Part shown: positions 47,701-57,039 of the stretch, one piece after another
Numbering within the stretch: position 1 is the stretch's first letter
Layout of the letters: each line of letters begins with the position of its first letter
The notes under the pieces: generated by a model
What the model was told of the DNA's origin: nothing
Databases searched by the model: none
The model's input: the letters and a program-made list of their open reading frames with translations, nothing else
Assembly: GCA_963931865.1 (NCBI GenBank)
Contig: OZ007516.1
Coordinates: forward strand, 10,178,785 to 10,242,784
DNA from: Axinella damicornis
Lineage: Eukaryota > Porifera > Demospongiae > Axinellida > Axinellidae
Reading direction: 5' to 3'
DNA length: 64,000 nucleotides
Program-made: the position numbers and the translations under genes

Positions 47701-50700
47701 CTATGTGGGGCTCGCTCAGGCTCGCCCCAATTAGATAGCAGTACAGTCTCAGTTATCTTGTGATCCGGTCTGCCTATAGCTACACACTGTTAGCTATGTC
47801 TGACTCTAATGCTACCTTATTTGCAGAGTTTCTAAAGTGGAAAGAGTCACACTCACTGCCCGGTCTGGAGAGCTGAGAAACAATAGTGCCCCAACTGCTA
47901 GCGTTGTGGGGGATGCTGGTCTGCTGGAATCAGGTCTACAGTTGGGCAGCAAGGATGCAACGAGCAGTGCACCAGCCACCATCAGTAATACAGCAGAAAG
48001 CCCAAATGTAGACACCGATGTTCAAGCCAGTGCTGGATGCACTGATGAAGGAAGCAACCCTGAAACAGGCTTCACTGCGGATGACTACTTATCAAGAAAA
48101 AAGAAATTCAGTGTTGCAAAGAAACAGTTTCGTGTAAGTGCTTTTTTCCAGTGATTCATTGAATGTATAGTATAGTATAACGTAGCGACTGTCTTTCCTA
48201 TAAATTGTTGTAGCTCCCACTTCATTTTGTCGCTCACCAGTACGTGCAAGCATAAATGCTTCTGCATACTTGTTGTGGGAATGGCATTGGAGCAAGGCTA
48301 GCATATCTCTGCAGTACGCAATTTTCACGGTATAATATCTCATGTGACATGCACATCATTTAGCATATTCTAAAGCAATCTGCGCTTGAAGCGAAGTGCT
48401 GGGGAAGTGCAACCCTCAAAAGCCTAACACCAGCTCAGAGGAAGCACATTCACGATAGGGTGAGGTTCTGAAAATGTCTACCATTGTACGTCTTTATGCT
48501 ACACCTTACATAGTAACCCTGATTAGGTTATGGATGAGTGTCCACCTCTGAAAGGACATGCTAGAGATATCGACGGTGTCCTTTCTAAAGCCCTTACTGA
48601 GGCAAAACACTATGCAGCAAAGCAGGTATGAGAATCATCTGTGTGTGGGGGGTGGGGGTGTCTTCTTTGTTAGCCATCTTGTAATACTGCCATTGCAGAA
48701 ACGAAAGGAGGAGACAAATCCAAAGGTATGAACATACTCTCATTATACACGAAAGTGTAACGTACTACCAACAATACATACTTTGTCAGTATTACTGCTC
48801 CTACAAATGGAAAATGCCTTAATTTCATAGAGCAAAGACAAGAAGCATGCTGGGTCTGAGAAGACTAACAAAGTGGTGAGTAAACACAAAAGTCAGGTAT
48901 GAGTGTAGCAATAATGTTCAAATACAATGTTTAGTAGTTTTGTTCCCAGAGGTCCATGCCCAACAGTGCATGCCGAACGTCTGGTGGCTTGAGTTACATT
49001 TCTTGTCACAGAATAAAGGTGTATTTGAACGTGTTGATTGCGCTAATAATGCGAGAAATTTGAAGATGGGCACTCCTTTGTGTACTATTTGTCGTGTAGC
49101 CTGACCTTCAAGCAGTCAGCAGCGTTTACTAACCCCTGCTGTTAGCAGAAGTGCGGTGCCGTTATTCCAGTATTGTTGTTTATAGTTGGAGATGGCTGAA
49201 ATTTTCTTAGTAGCTATGAAGGGATGTCATGAATCAACAACGAAGTAAGTCCTCCTTACGAGCTTTAAAACTGCTGTTTTTTTTTTTACTCCTTGATGGA
49301 TTGGTGACATTACGTGTGCACTCTGATTTCATTGGCCATCCTACTTTTTTGGTGACAAGAAATCTCACTCAAGCCAACAGACGTTCTCTGGCGGTGCGCG
49401 CATGCACAGCTAGGCACGAAACTATGTTTGGTTGGTGCGATTTTTACTGGTGCGTCATCTTGCAGACCAAAGGCAAGGGGAAGAAGGACGACCCTTCCAG
49501 GCATCATAAGTTGGTAAGTAAAGCTAATGCATATCCAACTACTATTGAGTGCACCATTGCATCACCTGCTTGCTAATACAGCCCAAAGATGGGGAGACAC
49601 CAGGGACCGCTGCTACCCGATTGGTAAGATCTACTTGTGATTCATGAAGTTGCATGATGTCAGGTCTGCATAGGTGTAGAATTGATGACCAAATGAACAG
49701 CAAATACTATTTGTTTGTTGCAATAATTACTAGACTTTTGGTGCTTTATTTGACAGACCAAAGGCAAGGACAAGAAAAGTGTGGAACATTCAAGGGCTCA
49801 GTTGGTAAGTTAAAACATTTGTGAATGCAGCAATACACATTTCAACAACAGCACCTGTCCCAAATGATCTGGGGTCTGTGGGCAGCTGTTACACATTCAC
49901 ACAGATTACATAGAAGTTAGTGTGCTAATAAACCTATTTACAGCCTGCATACCAATACTTCAAGCTCTAAGAATGTCTTTGTATTACAGACCAAAGGCAA
50001 GGGCAAGATACAGCCCAAAGATGGAGAGACGCCAGGAACCAGTGGAACCCAATTGGTAAGATAACCTTTGGAACTTCATTGGGAATGCGCATGTAAACAA
50101 CTATGTTTGCTATCTTACAGTCTGAGTATGAGAGCAGTATGCTACCGAAGCGCATTCTGAATAAAGCCCTCATACATGCAGTAAAGGTACATTGCTAACT
50201 TCACTCAATGCCTAGATATGTAACTGCATACTTTCACTGTCGTGTAGAGTTCTGGAATGGCTGATGTAAGTGGCCATGGACGAAATCTCAAGTCAGGGTA
50301 AGTGAGCAATGTGAATGACATTACAAACCCGTATGCTACAGATACAGTTACAAGTATGATTTGATTTTGGAAGATGCCCTTTGTGAAGTGTCTTATTAAT
50401 ACATCCACATCCAGCAACGAAGTTGTCATCAAATACCATGAAGAACTGCTCGCCACTGGTGTTTTCATCAGATACCTTGACGGTAAGCTTAAATGGATGT
50501 CATTGTAGAGTTGCTGACATACACTCCCATCTTATATTTGTTAATGTGCCTTTTGCTTTAACTACAGATAGCTATGTACTGTGAAATTGGATTTGCTCAG
50601 CATCTCATGGATGTTGAAGAAGAGATGGACGAGGACATTGAATTGCCCATAACTGTACCGGCAAATACTGACACGAATAGAAGCGTGAAGATGTTCTTTC

Positions 50701-52923
50701 ATGAACTTGAGGTAAGAGTTTCATGCACAAGAAGGGGTCTGGCAACACTTACATGTGTGTCCTTTTGCAATGTACATGTACGAGTGTGCGCCAATAAGGT
50801 TGCAGAACTCGGCTACATGTTTAATTTAGGATGCATGTGCAAAGTCATTGGTGTCACCGTGACTGTCCTATGACTATGGCTATTGGTGACCATGATGACT
50901 CACTCTTGAAGCATAGTCTATAGAGCTAGACCAATCAATTCTATCCAGCTATATACACAAATTTCTATTCGCTCAGAAAGTTGGGGACAGAGGCCTAGCC
51001 AACTACATGAGCGAGAAAAATTGGTATAGCTCAATAGACTAAGCTCTAAGTGAATCATCATGGTTGCCCAGTCCTCCTGAACCTGCAGACCACGTCATGG
51101 AAGGGTACACAATGCCTATAGTACACTAAGGAGAAAGGTAGTTACGGATACTTCCCCTTTGTGCACACCTGCAGGCAGATGACATCTTCACCTGGAAGAT
51201 AGAGAGAATTGTGTTGAATGCAACACATGGGGGGTATGCAGTCGGTACAAAGAATGTTGACATTTTTGAGCCCCAGGTGCTTGAGGGCACACGGACCCGG
51301 AAGCCAAACTCCCTTTATCTTTAGACCTACTGACTTCTGTCATCATGTTGGGTTATTATTGTATCACTATTTGATTGTTTTATAAGGTTCAATATTACAT
51401 ATTTCAGAAGCTATTCAGTCAAAATTTCAGAAGCTATTCAGTCGATTTCAGATTCTTTTCATGAAAAAATCTGAAATTCTTGTTTAACATTCAGACTATA
51501 ATCAGATGCAAATCAGAGTGAATCCGTGGGGATTCAGATGACATTTCAGATGAATTTCAGAGCAGTTTCAGGGGTTCCCAGTTAAATTATTGCTTAACAT
51601 TCAGATCCTTTTCAGACTAGAATCAGAAGGAATTCATGGGGATTTCAGATAAAATTTCAGATACATTTCAGGGGGTTATCATTTTTTTCAGATGAAAATC
51701 AGAGTGTATTCAGATGAAAATCAGAGTGAATTCAGGGGGATTTCAGATAACATTTCAGATGGATTTCAGAGCAGTTTCAGGGGGTTCTCAGATTATTTTC
51801 AGGGGGTATTCAGACCTCTGAATCAGAAACTCATCAGAACGTATTCAGAGTATAAAAGTCCCATAGTGCTATAGGATCCTGATACATCTTATTAGGATCC
51901 TAAAACATCTCACCAAGATCTTACTACATCGTACCTGCTGTTTCTCTGTAGGGTCTGCCAGTGCTCCAGCCTTCACAACGCTAAAGACACCAGTGTCTGG
52001 ACACAGGCTTGGTGAGATAAACTTTTCCCACGCCTGATAGAACTCTGATTCCGTCTTTACACGTTTCAGATTGAAGAACTTGGAGAATTCTGACTTGGAC
52101 CAGTCAAAGGCAGACGCCGCAAACCCCTTAGGCTTCCCATTTGAGAACGTCAACTGCAATAAAACATCATGACATACACATGCAGATACAGGCATAAGTC
52201 ACAAACTGTCAACAAACGTGTGAACCTTGCACAATTATGTGCTACATTGTAGCTAGCTAAGCTACTTACCTTGTAACTGATCGAGTTATAGTGAGCGGCT
52301 TACCTAGCTGTACACAATATGGGTGGTAGCCAATAGCGAAAATCACATTTCGATCAATAGTGTGGACTACTGGTATGTAATGTTGACCACATTTGTACAT
52401 GAATGCGAGGATTTTTTAATTCTAACAGCTAACTATATAGGGAGCTCTCCAGAATTTGACAAGATGACTACGTCTAGGGCCGGCAGTGGATAGAATATAG
52501 GTATGTTACTGAGAAAGTCCACCCAAACATCTGCGAGGCCATCAACCCTTTGGCAGAGTAGACAGTCACTGAAATAAGTTTGATGTAGTTAGCAGAACGA
52601 GGAAGGAGAAGTATGAATTGAGGCTAGAGACACTAAAGTATCAGGCAGGCTGGGCAGGTGACTACAATCCCGCCGCGGGGTTTGTCACGGTCATTTTGTG
52701 TATCAAATGACCTACCCCTTACGCACACAACAAAAGTCTATAGAATAAAGACACACATATAACTGACTTTCAGTAGCTGATTTCCACTGTTGGTGGTGTG
52801 AAGTTTCAGTGATGTCACAGCTCCACACTCTTTACCACCGCAGGACATTCGCCCACCCGTTGGCTCGTACACGTAGATCTTCTCTTCCACCAAATCCAGG
52901 TACCATCTCGATGGTGGCGGCAT
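35791..52923 (-). CDS. 11-exon host gene with ParB/sulfiredoxin-like segment, interrupted by a CACTA element in intron 2
   Basis: Exons (minus): 52923-52768 (starts MPPPSRWYLDLVEEK), 52153-51935, 38543-38354, 38219-37981, 37892-37746, 37563-37450, 37229-36801, 36729-36504, 36409-36223, 36116-35893, 35814-35791. Every junction has GT-AG borders and matching phase; the total is about 718 codons. Exons 4-6 contain RPIDAIFVENLK..., YETLGGNNSRAALQ and VYQGLSDEQALRLASKHN...TTWEKVRMCRTLL. The GGNNSRAAL motif after a hydrophobic strand recalls the nucleotide-binding GG.HR..A signature of ParB/sulfiredoxin-like folds; this is motif memory, not an alignment. Downstream exons (FKNFCQQAM..., KVVVLLDDDRRAVSTDYDGHFYKEL) are unfamiliar. 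Exon 7 needs one frame correction near 36945 (between MRDLQ and NPSFFMQTGSSSWEEA). Joining exons 1-2 to 3-11 across 13.4 kb rests on phase, strand and the shared intronic repeat. The 24-nt last exon is the least certain. Confidence 0.6.
38544..39994. other. Host intron 2, left flank of the CACTA element
   Basis: No gene. Two patches of short AAGATCTT/GATCCTGATACATC units (about 38620-38800 and 39910-39990) match the other intron flank at 51873-51931 (AGGATCCTGATACATC..., CACCAAGATCTTACTACATCG). The element therefore sits inside an intronic GATC-rich repeat. Confidence 0.55.
39995..40600. repeat. Left subterminal repeat array of the CACTA element
   Basis: About 35 irregularly spaced ATCTGA(A) or close variants (ATCTGAAAATG, CCATCTGATT). 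In CACTA elements such arrays bind the accessory DNA-binding protein. A near-duplicated block (ATATCTGACTTTCTACAG) occurs at about 40347 and 40501. Confidence 0.75.
40601..41188. other. CACTA interior between subterminal array and transposase stop
   Basis: No gene supported. Overlapping minus-strand open frames at 40743-41137 lack coding character. Expected to hold the transposase 3' untranslated region. Confidence 0.4.
41189..45505 (-). CDS. TNP2-like CACTA transposase (four exons, nonsense codon in exon 1)
   Basis: Exons 45505-45341, 44715-44512, 44171-43070 and 42741-41189 join in phase. Exon 3 has an acidic leader and then the TNP2 core: KLPPSYSKAHAMINK, CINDCVLFRD..., CPKCGEERYEP (zinc-binding CPKCG), IPIRPRLRRMF, LALCTDGMNPF, YSMWPITLTILNLP, VLAGIIPGRSEPRNMDPYID. 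The exon 3-4 junction rebuilds FHCQGAGAYAGCAYC. Exon 4 continues with PGNRRFLP and DPMHLVKDIVEHVV, and a C-terminal region FGPVYGFWMYPYECFNSW and RYPEATVVETYRLSEW like the DUF4218 segment of plant TNP2. The enzyme should cut at the CACTA ends. Exons 1 and 2 share VPLNVEPL(A/L)LSDPFSG and exons 2 and 3 both begin VIADV..PF.P, so exons were duplicated in tandem. Exon 1 has an in-frame TAA (LD-stop-DTLV against LEQHTLV in exon 2); translation from exon 2 or 3 could bypass it. Confidence 0.85.
44755..44827. mobile_element. 73-bp foldback MITE (TAGTCTCG family)
   Basis: Arms TAGTCTCGTGTAGCCCAGACCC and its near reverse complement, separated by about 15 bp. Flanks GTCACACAA and GACACACAT agree at 7 of 9 positions, compatible with an old 9-bp target duplication. 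Lies just upstream of transposase exon 2, inside an intron. Confidence 0.7.
45048..45306. mobile_element. 259-bp foldback element (TAGTCT family)
   Basis: Starts TAGTCTGGCAAAGCCAGACCC and ends GGGTCTGGTTCTGAGACTA, each end also having its own small inverted repeat (AGACCC...GGGTCT). Related to 18313-18944 and 44755-44827. It lies directly beside transposase exon 1 on its downstream side, within intron 1. Confidence 0.6.
45506..46051. mobile_element. Upstream region of the transposase with a ~222-bp foldback element (45814-46035)
   Basis: The foldback arms begin TATAAGGTAAAGCGGGGTAA and contain a duplicated GGGGTAACTT.GAAC block, then CTGATCCTGTTTCGCT; the right arm is the reverse complement with several mismatches. 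A GCTCAGCTGTTCAT unit is repeated about three times at 45636-45675. Otherwise no gene. Transcription of the transposase probably begins in this stretch. Confidence 0.65.
46052..46915 (-). repeat. GC-headed ~0.8-kb module, copy a (reverse orientation, inside the CACTA element)
   Basis: Same module as the array at 58.7-64 kb, inverted: tail CTAGACGAATGCAG at 46052, head (GGGGCGAGCC... when read on the minus strand) ending at 46915. It carries an inserted MITE at 46134-46201. Confidence 0.85.
46134..46201. mobile_element. 68-bp MULE-like MITE with 9-bp target duplication
   Basis: Arms TAGCCTC(G/A)TACCCAGGCC.TCACGCGG form a 30-bp inverted pair with two mismatches. GCGCATATG is duplicated exactly on both sides. 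Modules at about 46990 (same strand) and 61370-61390 (reverse complement) have the uninterrupted site with a single GCGCATATG, so insertion after module duplication is shown within the window. A 9-bp duplication is typical of Mutator-like transposases. Confidence 0.9.
46918..47728 (-). repeat. GC-headed ~0.8-kb module, copy b (reverse orientation)
   Basis: Second reverse copy directly adjoining copy a; very similar over its full length except for the MITE in copy a and a few small indels (for example an extra TATGCATGCAGTATTAAAGCC near 47360). Its head end lies about 70 bp upstream of the start codon of the gene at 47796. Confidence 0.85.
47796..51324 (+). CDS. 14-exon CACTA accessory gene of unknown function
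   Basis: Exons: 47796-48133, 48376-48459, 48527-48625, 48699-48725, 48831-48875, 49466-49513, 49582-49623, 49757-49804, 49990-50055, 50121-50186, 50248-50297, 50415-50482, 50572-50711, 51175-51324. All have GT-AG borders and keep phase; the stop TAG is at 51322-51324. Product about 420 residues: MSDSNATLFAEFLKWKESHS, an acidic/serine stretch, QSALEAKCWGSATLKSLTPAQ, a series of tiny exons encoding lysine-rich units (TKGKGKKDD, PKDGETPGT, TKGKDKK) that look like exon duplications, then EYESSMLPKRILNKALIHAV, VIKYHEELLATGVFIRYLD, a strongly acidic segment and WKIERIVLNATHGGYAVG. No known domain is evident. One base seems missing near 47875 in exon 1. Position and orientation inside the element are those of a second CACTA gene (TNPA-like role, binding subterminal repeats); this is inference. 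Additional exons between 48876 and 49465 are possible. Confidence 0.6.
51404..51868. repeat. Right subterminal repeat array of the CACTA element
   Basis: Many TTCAGA(T) units (ATTTCAGATGAATTTCAG-like, GATGAAAATCAGAGTG) in the opposite orientation to the left array. They end 24 bp before the CATAGTG terminus. Confidence 0.75.
51869..51934. other. Host intron 2, right flank of the CACTA element
   Basis: GATC-rich units (AGGATCCTGATACATC, CACCAAGATCTTACTACATC) related to the left flank near 39910-39990, directly followed by the donor (minus GTACGATG) of host exon 2. Confidence 0.6.
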
Positions 52924-53289
52924 TTTCACAACGACGGTTCAATAAATCGCAGCAAAATAAGACGGTCTCAGAACTTCACGACTGCAGTTGTAGCGAGTAA
53001 ACAAGAAGTGCAAAAATGCGAAGTGGAGCTAATTGCGCATGCGCACAAAAAGGTTTGGGCCTGTCGACAGTCACAACTCGCAAGATTGCCCTCAAAGCTA
53101 AAAATACAACAATTATACATAGTTGACTCCGTTCCACATATCCATCACAAAATTGTCCGGGCAATGTAGAGTTGAGCAAATCTAGCGCATCATATAAGTT
53201 GCTAATATCGAGTAGCTATCACTAGCTATAGCTAGCTAGCTATACTAAACAATCGATGCACCACATCAAAACTTCCTAGAACACCAACC
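52924..53289. promoter_or_regulatory. Presumed promoter and 5' flank of the host gene
   Basis: Upstream of ATG 52923 on the minus strand. No TATA box in the expected place; several AGCTAGCTA runs. Called only from position relative to the start codon. Confidence 0.3.
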
Positions 53290-55001
53290 TGGACAAATTT
53301 GGTATCATTGGACTCCATTCACCCTGCACAATCATAATCTGATGTTAGATTGTGTGTCCAGTGAAGTTTGGATTGGAACGGAATAGGGAAATCTAGTACG
53401 GATCCTCTTTTCAAAGAATGTGTGTAGCTACCATGCACATGAGCGTTCCGAAAAGTACAGGCCCAAACAAGACAAATTTGGTATCATTGCACTCCATTCA
53501 ACATGGACATTCATAATCTGATGTTAGATTTTGTGTCCAGCGAAGTTTGGATTGGAACGGAATAGGGAAATCTAGTGGGGATCTTCATATCAAAGAATGT
53601 GTGTACCATGCACATGAGCGTTCCGAAAAGTACAGGCCCAAACAAGACAAATTTGGTATCATTGCACTCCATTCAACATGGACATTCATAATCTGAAGTT
53701 AGATTGTGTGTCCAGAGATGTTTGGATTGGAACGGAATAGGGAAACTGATAAACTGTCACGATACGGAAAGATGCTTACACCACATTGGCTTTGTGAAAA
53801 CTATAGCTCCAAACTGGACACACTTGGCATCATTGGACTCCATTCAACCTGCCCAATCCCAATCTGTTCATAGATTGTGGAGTTGGAGTTGTGGAGGAAT
53901 TGGGGAACCAAATTTAACGCCTCATTTGAACTGCAGTATCAGTACAGGCATTAGCTTTTTCAACCCTAGGAGACCAAAATGAACTTAGATTGGGCAAACT
54001 TGGCATCTCTGGACTCCATTCAACCTGGATATTCATAATCTAAAGTTAGATTGTGTGTCCAGTGAAGTTTGGATTGGAACGGAACAGGGAAATCTAGTAC
54101 GGATCCTCTTTTCAAAGAATGTGTGTACCATGCACATGAGCGTTCCGAAAAGTACAGGCCCAAACAATACAAATTTGGTATCATTGCACTCCATTCAACA
54201 TGGACATTCATAATCTAAAGTTAGATTGTGTGTCCAGAGATGTTTGGATTGGAACGGAATAGGGAAACTGATAAACTGTCACGGTACGGAAAGATGCTTA
54301 CACCACATTGGCTTTGTGAAAACTATAGCTCCAAACTGGACACACTTGGCATCATTGGACTCCATTCAACCTGCCCAATCCCAATCTGTTCATAGATTGT
54401 GGAGTTGGAGTTGTGGAGGAATTGGGGAACCAAATTTAACGCCTCATTTGAACTGCAGTATCAGTACAGGCATTAGCTTTTTCAACCCTAGGAGACCAAA
54501 ATGAACTTAGATTGGGCAAACTTGGCATCTCTGGACTCCATTCAACCTGGATATTCATAATCTAAAGTTAGATTGTGTGTCCAGTGAAGTTTGGATTGGA
54601 ACGGAATAGGGAAATCTAGTGGGGATCTTCATATCAAAGAATGTGTGTACCATGCACGTGAGCGTTCCGAAAAGTACAGGCCCAAACAAGACAAATTTGG
54701 TATCATTGCACTCCATTCAACATGGGCATTCATAATCTGATGTTAGATTTTGTGTCCAGTGAAGTTTGGATTGGAACGGAATAGGGAAATCTAGTGGGGA
54801 TCTTCATATCAAAGAATGTGTGTACCATGCACATGAGCGTTCCGAAAAGTACAGGCCCAAACAAGACAAATTTGGTATCATTGCACTCCATTCAACATGG
54901 ACATTCATAATCTGAAGTTAGATTTTGTGTCCAGAGATGTTTGGATTGGAACGGAATAGGGAAACTGATAAACTGTCACGATACGGAAAGATGCTTACAC
55001 C
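53290..55001. repeat. ~175-bp satellite, about 10 units, with a 522-bp higher-order period
   Basis: Unit core: ACAAATTTGGTATCATTG, CTCCATTCAACATGG, TTAGATTGTGTGTCCAG, TTTGGATTGGAACGGAATAG. Starts recur at about 53293, 53472, 53647 and onward every 172-179 bp. Two subfamilies alternate (a CACACTTGGCATC variant with TTTTTCAACCCTAGG), and 53704-53982 is repeated at 54226-54504 with one visible amino-acid-level change, giving a three-unit period of 522 bp. The open frames in it are by-products. The array is cut at 55002 by a CACTA end. Confidence 0.9.
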
Positions 55002-56674
55002 CACTAGTACCCAACTATTCCATGAAAATACAAGTAAATATGCATGAAGTACCCATGAAACCAATGAAATAGTCCGTGAAAGGTGCATCATGGTAATTCC
55101 ATTGGTTATTTCATGGGCTAGAATTTCTAAACTGATCTGTGAAATGCCCATGATAAATGACTCTGCCATGAAAGTTCCCATGATATTAAATTGTATATGC
55201 TGGAAATTCTATAAGTTCGAATTCATGGCCTGCAGCTGGCCAATGCATGGCCAGCCAATGAATTTATATATCACATATCATGATCATAATTATATGCATG
55301 GATGCATAATTATGAAGTCTCTATAGTAAACAGAGAATGCTATAGCTTAATTCTAGCTTTTTATATGTTTAGCTGTTATATGTTTAGCTGTTTTATATGT
55401 TTATATGTTTATATGTTTTATATGTTTATATGTTTATGTATATGTTTTATATGTTTTAGCTTTTTATATCAAAGTGTAGTATATATGTAATGATGGATAA
55501 CTAGATCGATATAGACCCTACCCAACGGGCATATTATCTAGGGACGGAAACATCCCGTCCATGCACCAACCCTACACCTACCATCTCTAACAGTAGTGCT
55601 GCAACCCGTAGCACTATGGCAATTGTGAGCAGTGCATGCATATGGTCAGGGGTCAGGGCAACATCTTTAAAGGATTCCCCATGAATTATCAAAGTGCACC
55701 AAACAAACAAATACAATTGCAAAATAAACCACTATAGCTAGAAGTTCAGGAACCACACTCTTGCTGGTGAAGTCTCAACAGCAACTACTAAAGGGCGAGA
55801 CAATTCCGAGAGCAGCACAGTGTATGTACTAACGCAACCACTTGGCACGTTCCACAACCCTGAGTCGGGATCTTTACTGGGGACCGAATAGCATTGAATG
55901 CATGCCCAAGTGTATGATGTGTCAGAAAACTGGTGCTCGAATAGTGTCTTAATTCGTGCAAATGTGGGAGAGTGCTTGTCATTTCCTCTGGCAACATATG
56001 AGCAAGAAACACGAGATGCTGTTACACAGTCTGAGGAAGTATAATCAAGCAGTCTTCCAGTCTTAGCTTCTCGTAATGATGCCTTTCGTAAGAACTTCAC
56101 ATTACTCTTTGGCCCTAAAAGTAGATCTCGTTCCTTCTCAGTGAGCTGTCTTGCAAGTGGACTCCACTGGTTCCTAGCTACAATTTTCTTCTGTGACCTT
56201 TTAAGCCTTTGTTGTTCTTTCTCATACTCAGTCAGAAGTCGGGAAAACTGAGGCAATACATGTCGGTACACACCTTCAAGTTCTGTTAACTGCTCTGGTA
56301 AGATGTGTCCTTCTTTCAGAACAACAGAGATTTGATCACGTTTGGGATCTCTTGCTGGTAGACGTCCTGAAAGACGCATGTAGCTGCACCACTCAAAAAT
56401 CTGTATGATGCAATAAAGGTCTATATCAGGGGTAAGACAGTCACTCATATCCCTATACTTTGATGTGAGGATTATGTCAATGACGTAAAATGTAGACTAT
56501 GCCAACTCACCCGATATGTTTCCATTATAGTAGCTTCTGGATGAGCTCTATTAAGAGCCCTCTGACACATCCATGAATTAAACCTCTCAAACGGATACAT
56601 CCATGTGCTATACACAGGACCAAAACGCTCGATTCCTTGTATAATATGGTGCATCAGGTGAAAGGTGATGACCT
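55002..56674. mobile_element. Second CACTA-type element, left end and partial transposase
   Basis: Begins CACTAGTACCC immediately after the truncated satellite unit (CTTACACC), followed by irregular CCATGAAA/TTTCATGG units (55020-55200) as subterminal repeats. A TNP2 C-terminal fragment follows on the minus strand in the same arrangement as in the first element. The expected right end was not found; a foldback and unrelated modules begin at 56689. 55330-55480 is an ATATGTTT-rich low-complexity stretch. Confidence 0.55.
55738..56674 (-). pseudogene. C-terminal fragment of a second TNP2-like transposase
   Basis: Exons 56674-about 56513 and about 56403-55738. The first encodes VITFHLMHHIIQGIERF, GPVYSTWMYPFERFNSWM and AHPEATIMETYR, matching the first element's IVFHLLHHLPMFLRRF, GPVYGFWMYPYECFNSWI and RYPEATVVETYR. 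The second begins IFEWCSYMRLSGRLP, has a charged middle (EKEQQRLKRSQKK) and ends PARVWFLNF, like the first element's GRLWILNLK. Upstream catalytic exons are missing, so it is a fragment. Clearly a different, diverged lineage from the transposase at 41189-45505. Confidence 0.8.
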
Positions 56675-56688
56675 ATAATATATATATA

Positions 56689-56804
56689 TTATTTACCGGG
56701 TACTGGGAAATATCACGAGTCTGTTGCCGTATTGCACGAGTGCCGCAGGCACGAGTGACAATACGGCAACAGACGAGTGATGTTTCCCAGTACACGGTAA
56801 ATAA
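56689..56804. mobile_element. 116-bp foldback MITE
   Basis: Arms TTATTTACCG.GTACTGGGAAA.ATCAC(G/T)... and the reverse complement, meeting at GTGCCGCAGGCAC. It lies just upstream of the acceptor of the TNP2 fragment exon, at the point where element similarity stops. Confidence 0.85.
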
Positions 56805-57039
56805 TGTATTTATCCTACAGCTATTGTAGTTGCCAGCCCCGACGCTATGGCGCCAGTACTCGTTGCTTTAGTAGGACTTAGCAACGCTCGTTCTTGCTTG
56901 AACACCAACAAGACACTGCGGAACACTGCCGTTTTAGGACCGTCTTTGAGCAACTTACCAGGCACAGAACTCCTTTGACGACGAACGTCGATTTCTCTGA
57001 GTCCGGTACCGGTACCTGCATGGTTCCAGCGCTATAATT

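Larger units (their letters stand above)
39995..51868. mobile_element. CACTA/EnSpm-type DNA transposon, 11.9 kb, with TNP2 transposase and an accessory gene
   Basis: Left end CACTATGCCAAGGAAATATCTGAAT, right end (inverted) CACTATGGGACTTTTATACTCTGAAT; the shared parts are CACTATG and TCTGAAT. Inside each end lies an array of ATCTGAA (left) or TTCAGAT (right) units, the inverted subterminal repeats typical of CACTA elements. Two genes point outward from a central region: the TNP2-like transposase (minus, 41189-45505) and a 14-exon gene (plus, 47796-51324). Smaller elements and two GC-rich modules are nested between them. The flanking trinucleotides are TAG and CTA, so the usual 3-bp target duplication is not evident; end definition may be off by a few bases or the flank has mutated. 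Confidence 0.75.

Noticed and set aside
49229..49576. 115-codon plus-strand frame
   Set aside because: It runs through intron sequence of the accessory gene; only 49466-49513 fits the exon pattern, in its own phase.
53704..54504. Two identical 92-codon frames (MCVQRCLDWNGIGK...)
   Set aside because: They are copies of the same satellite segment 522 bp apart; coding is not supported.
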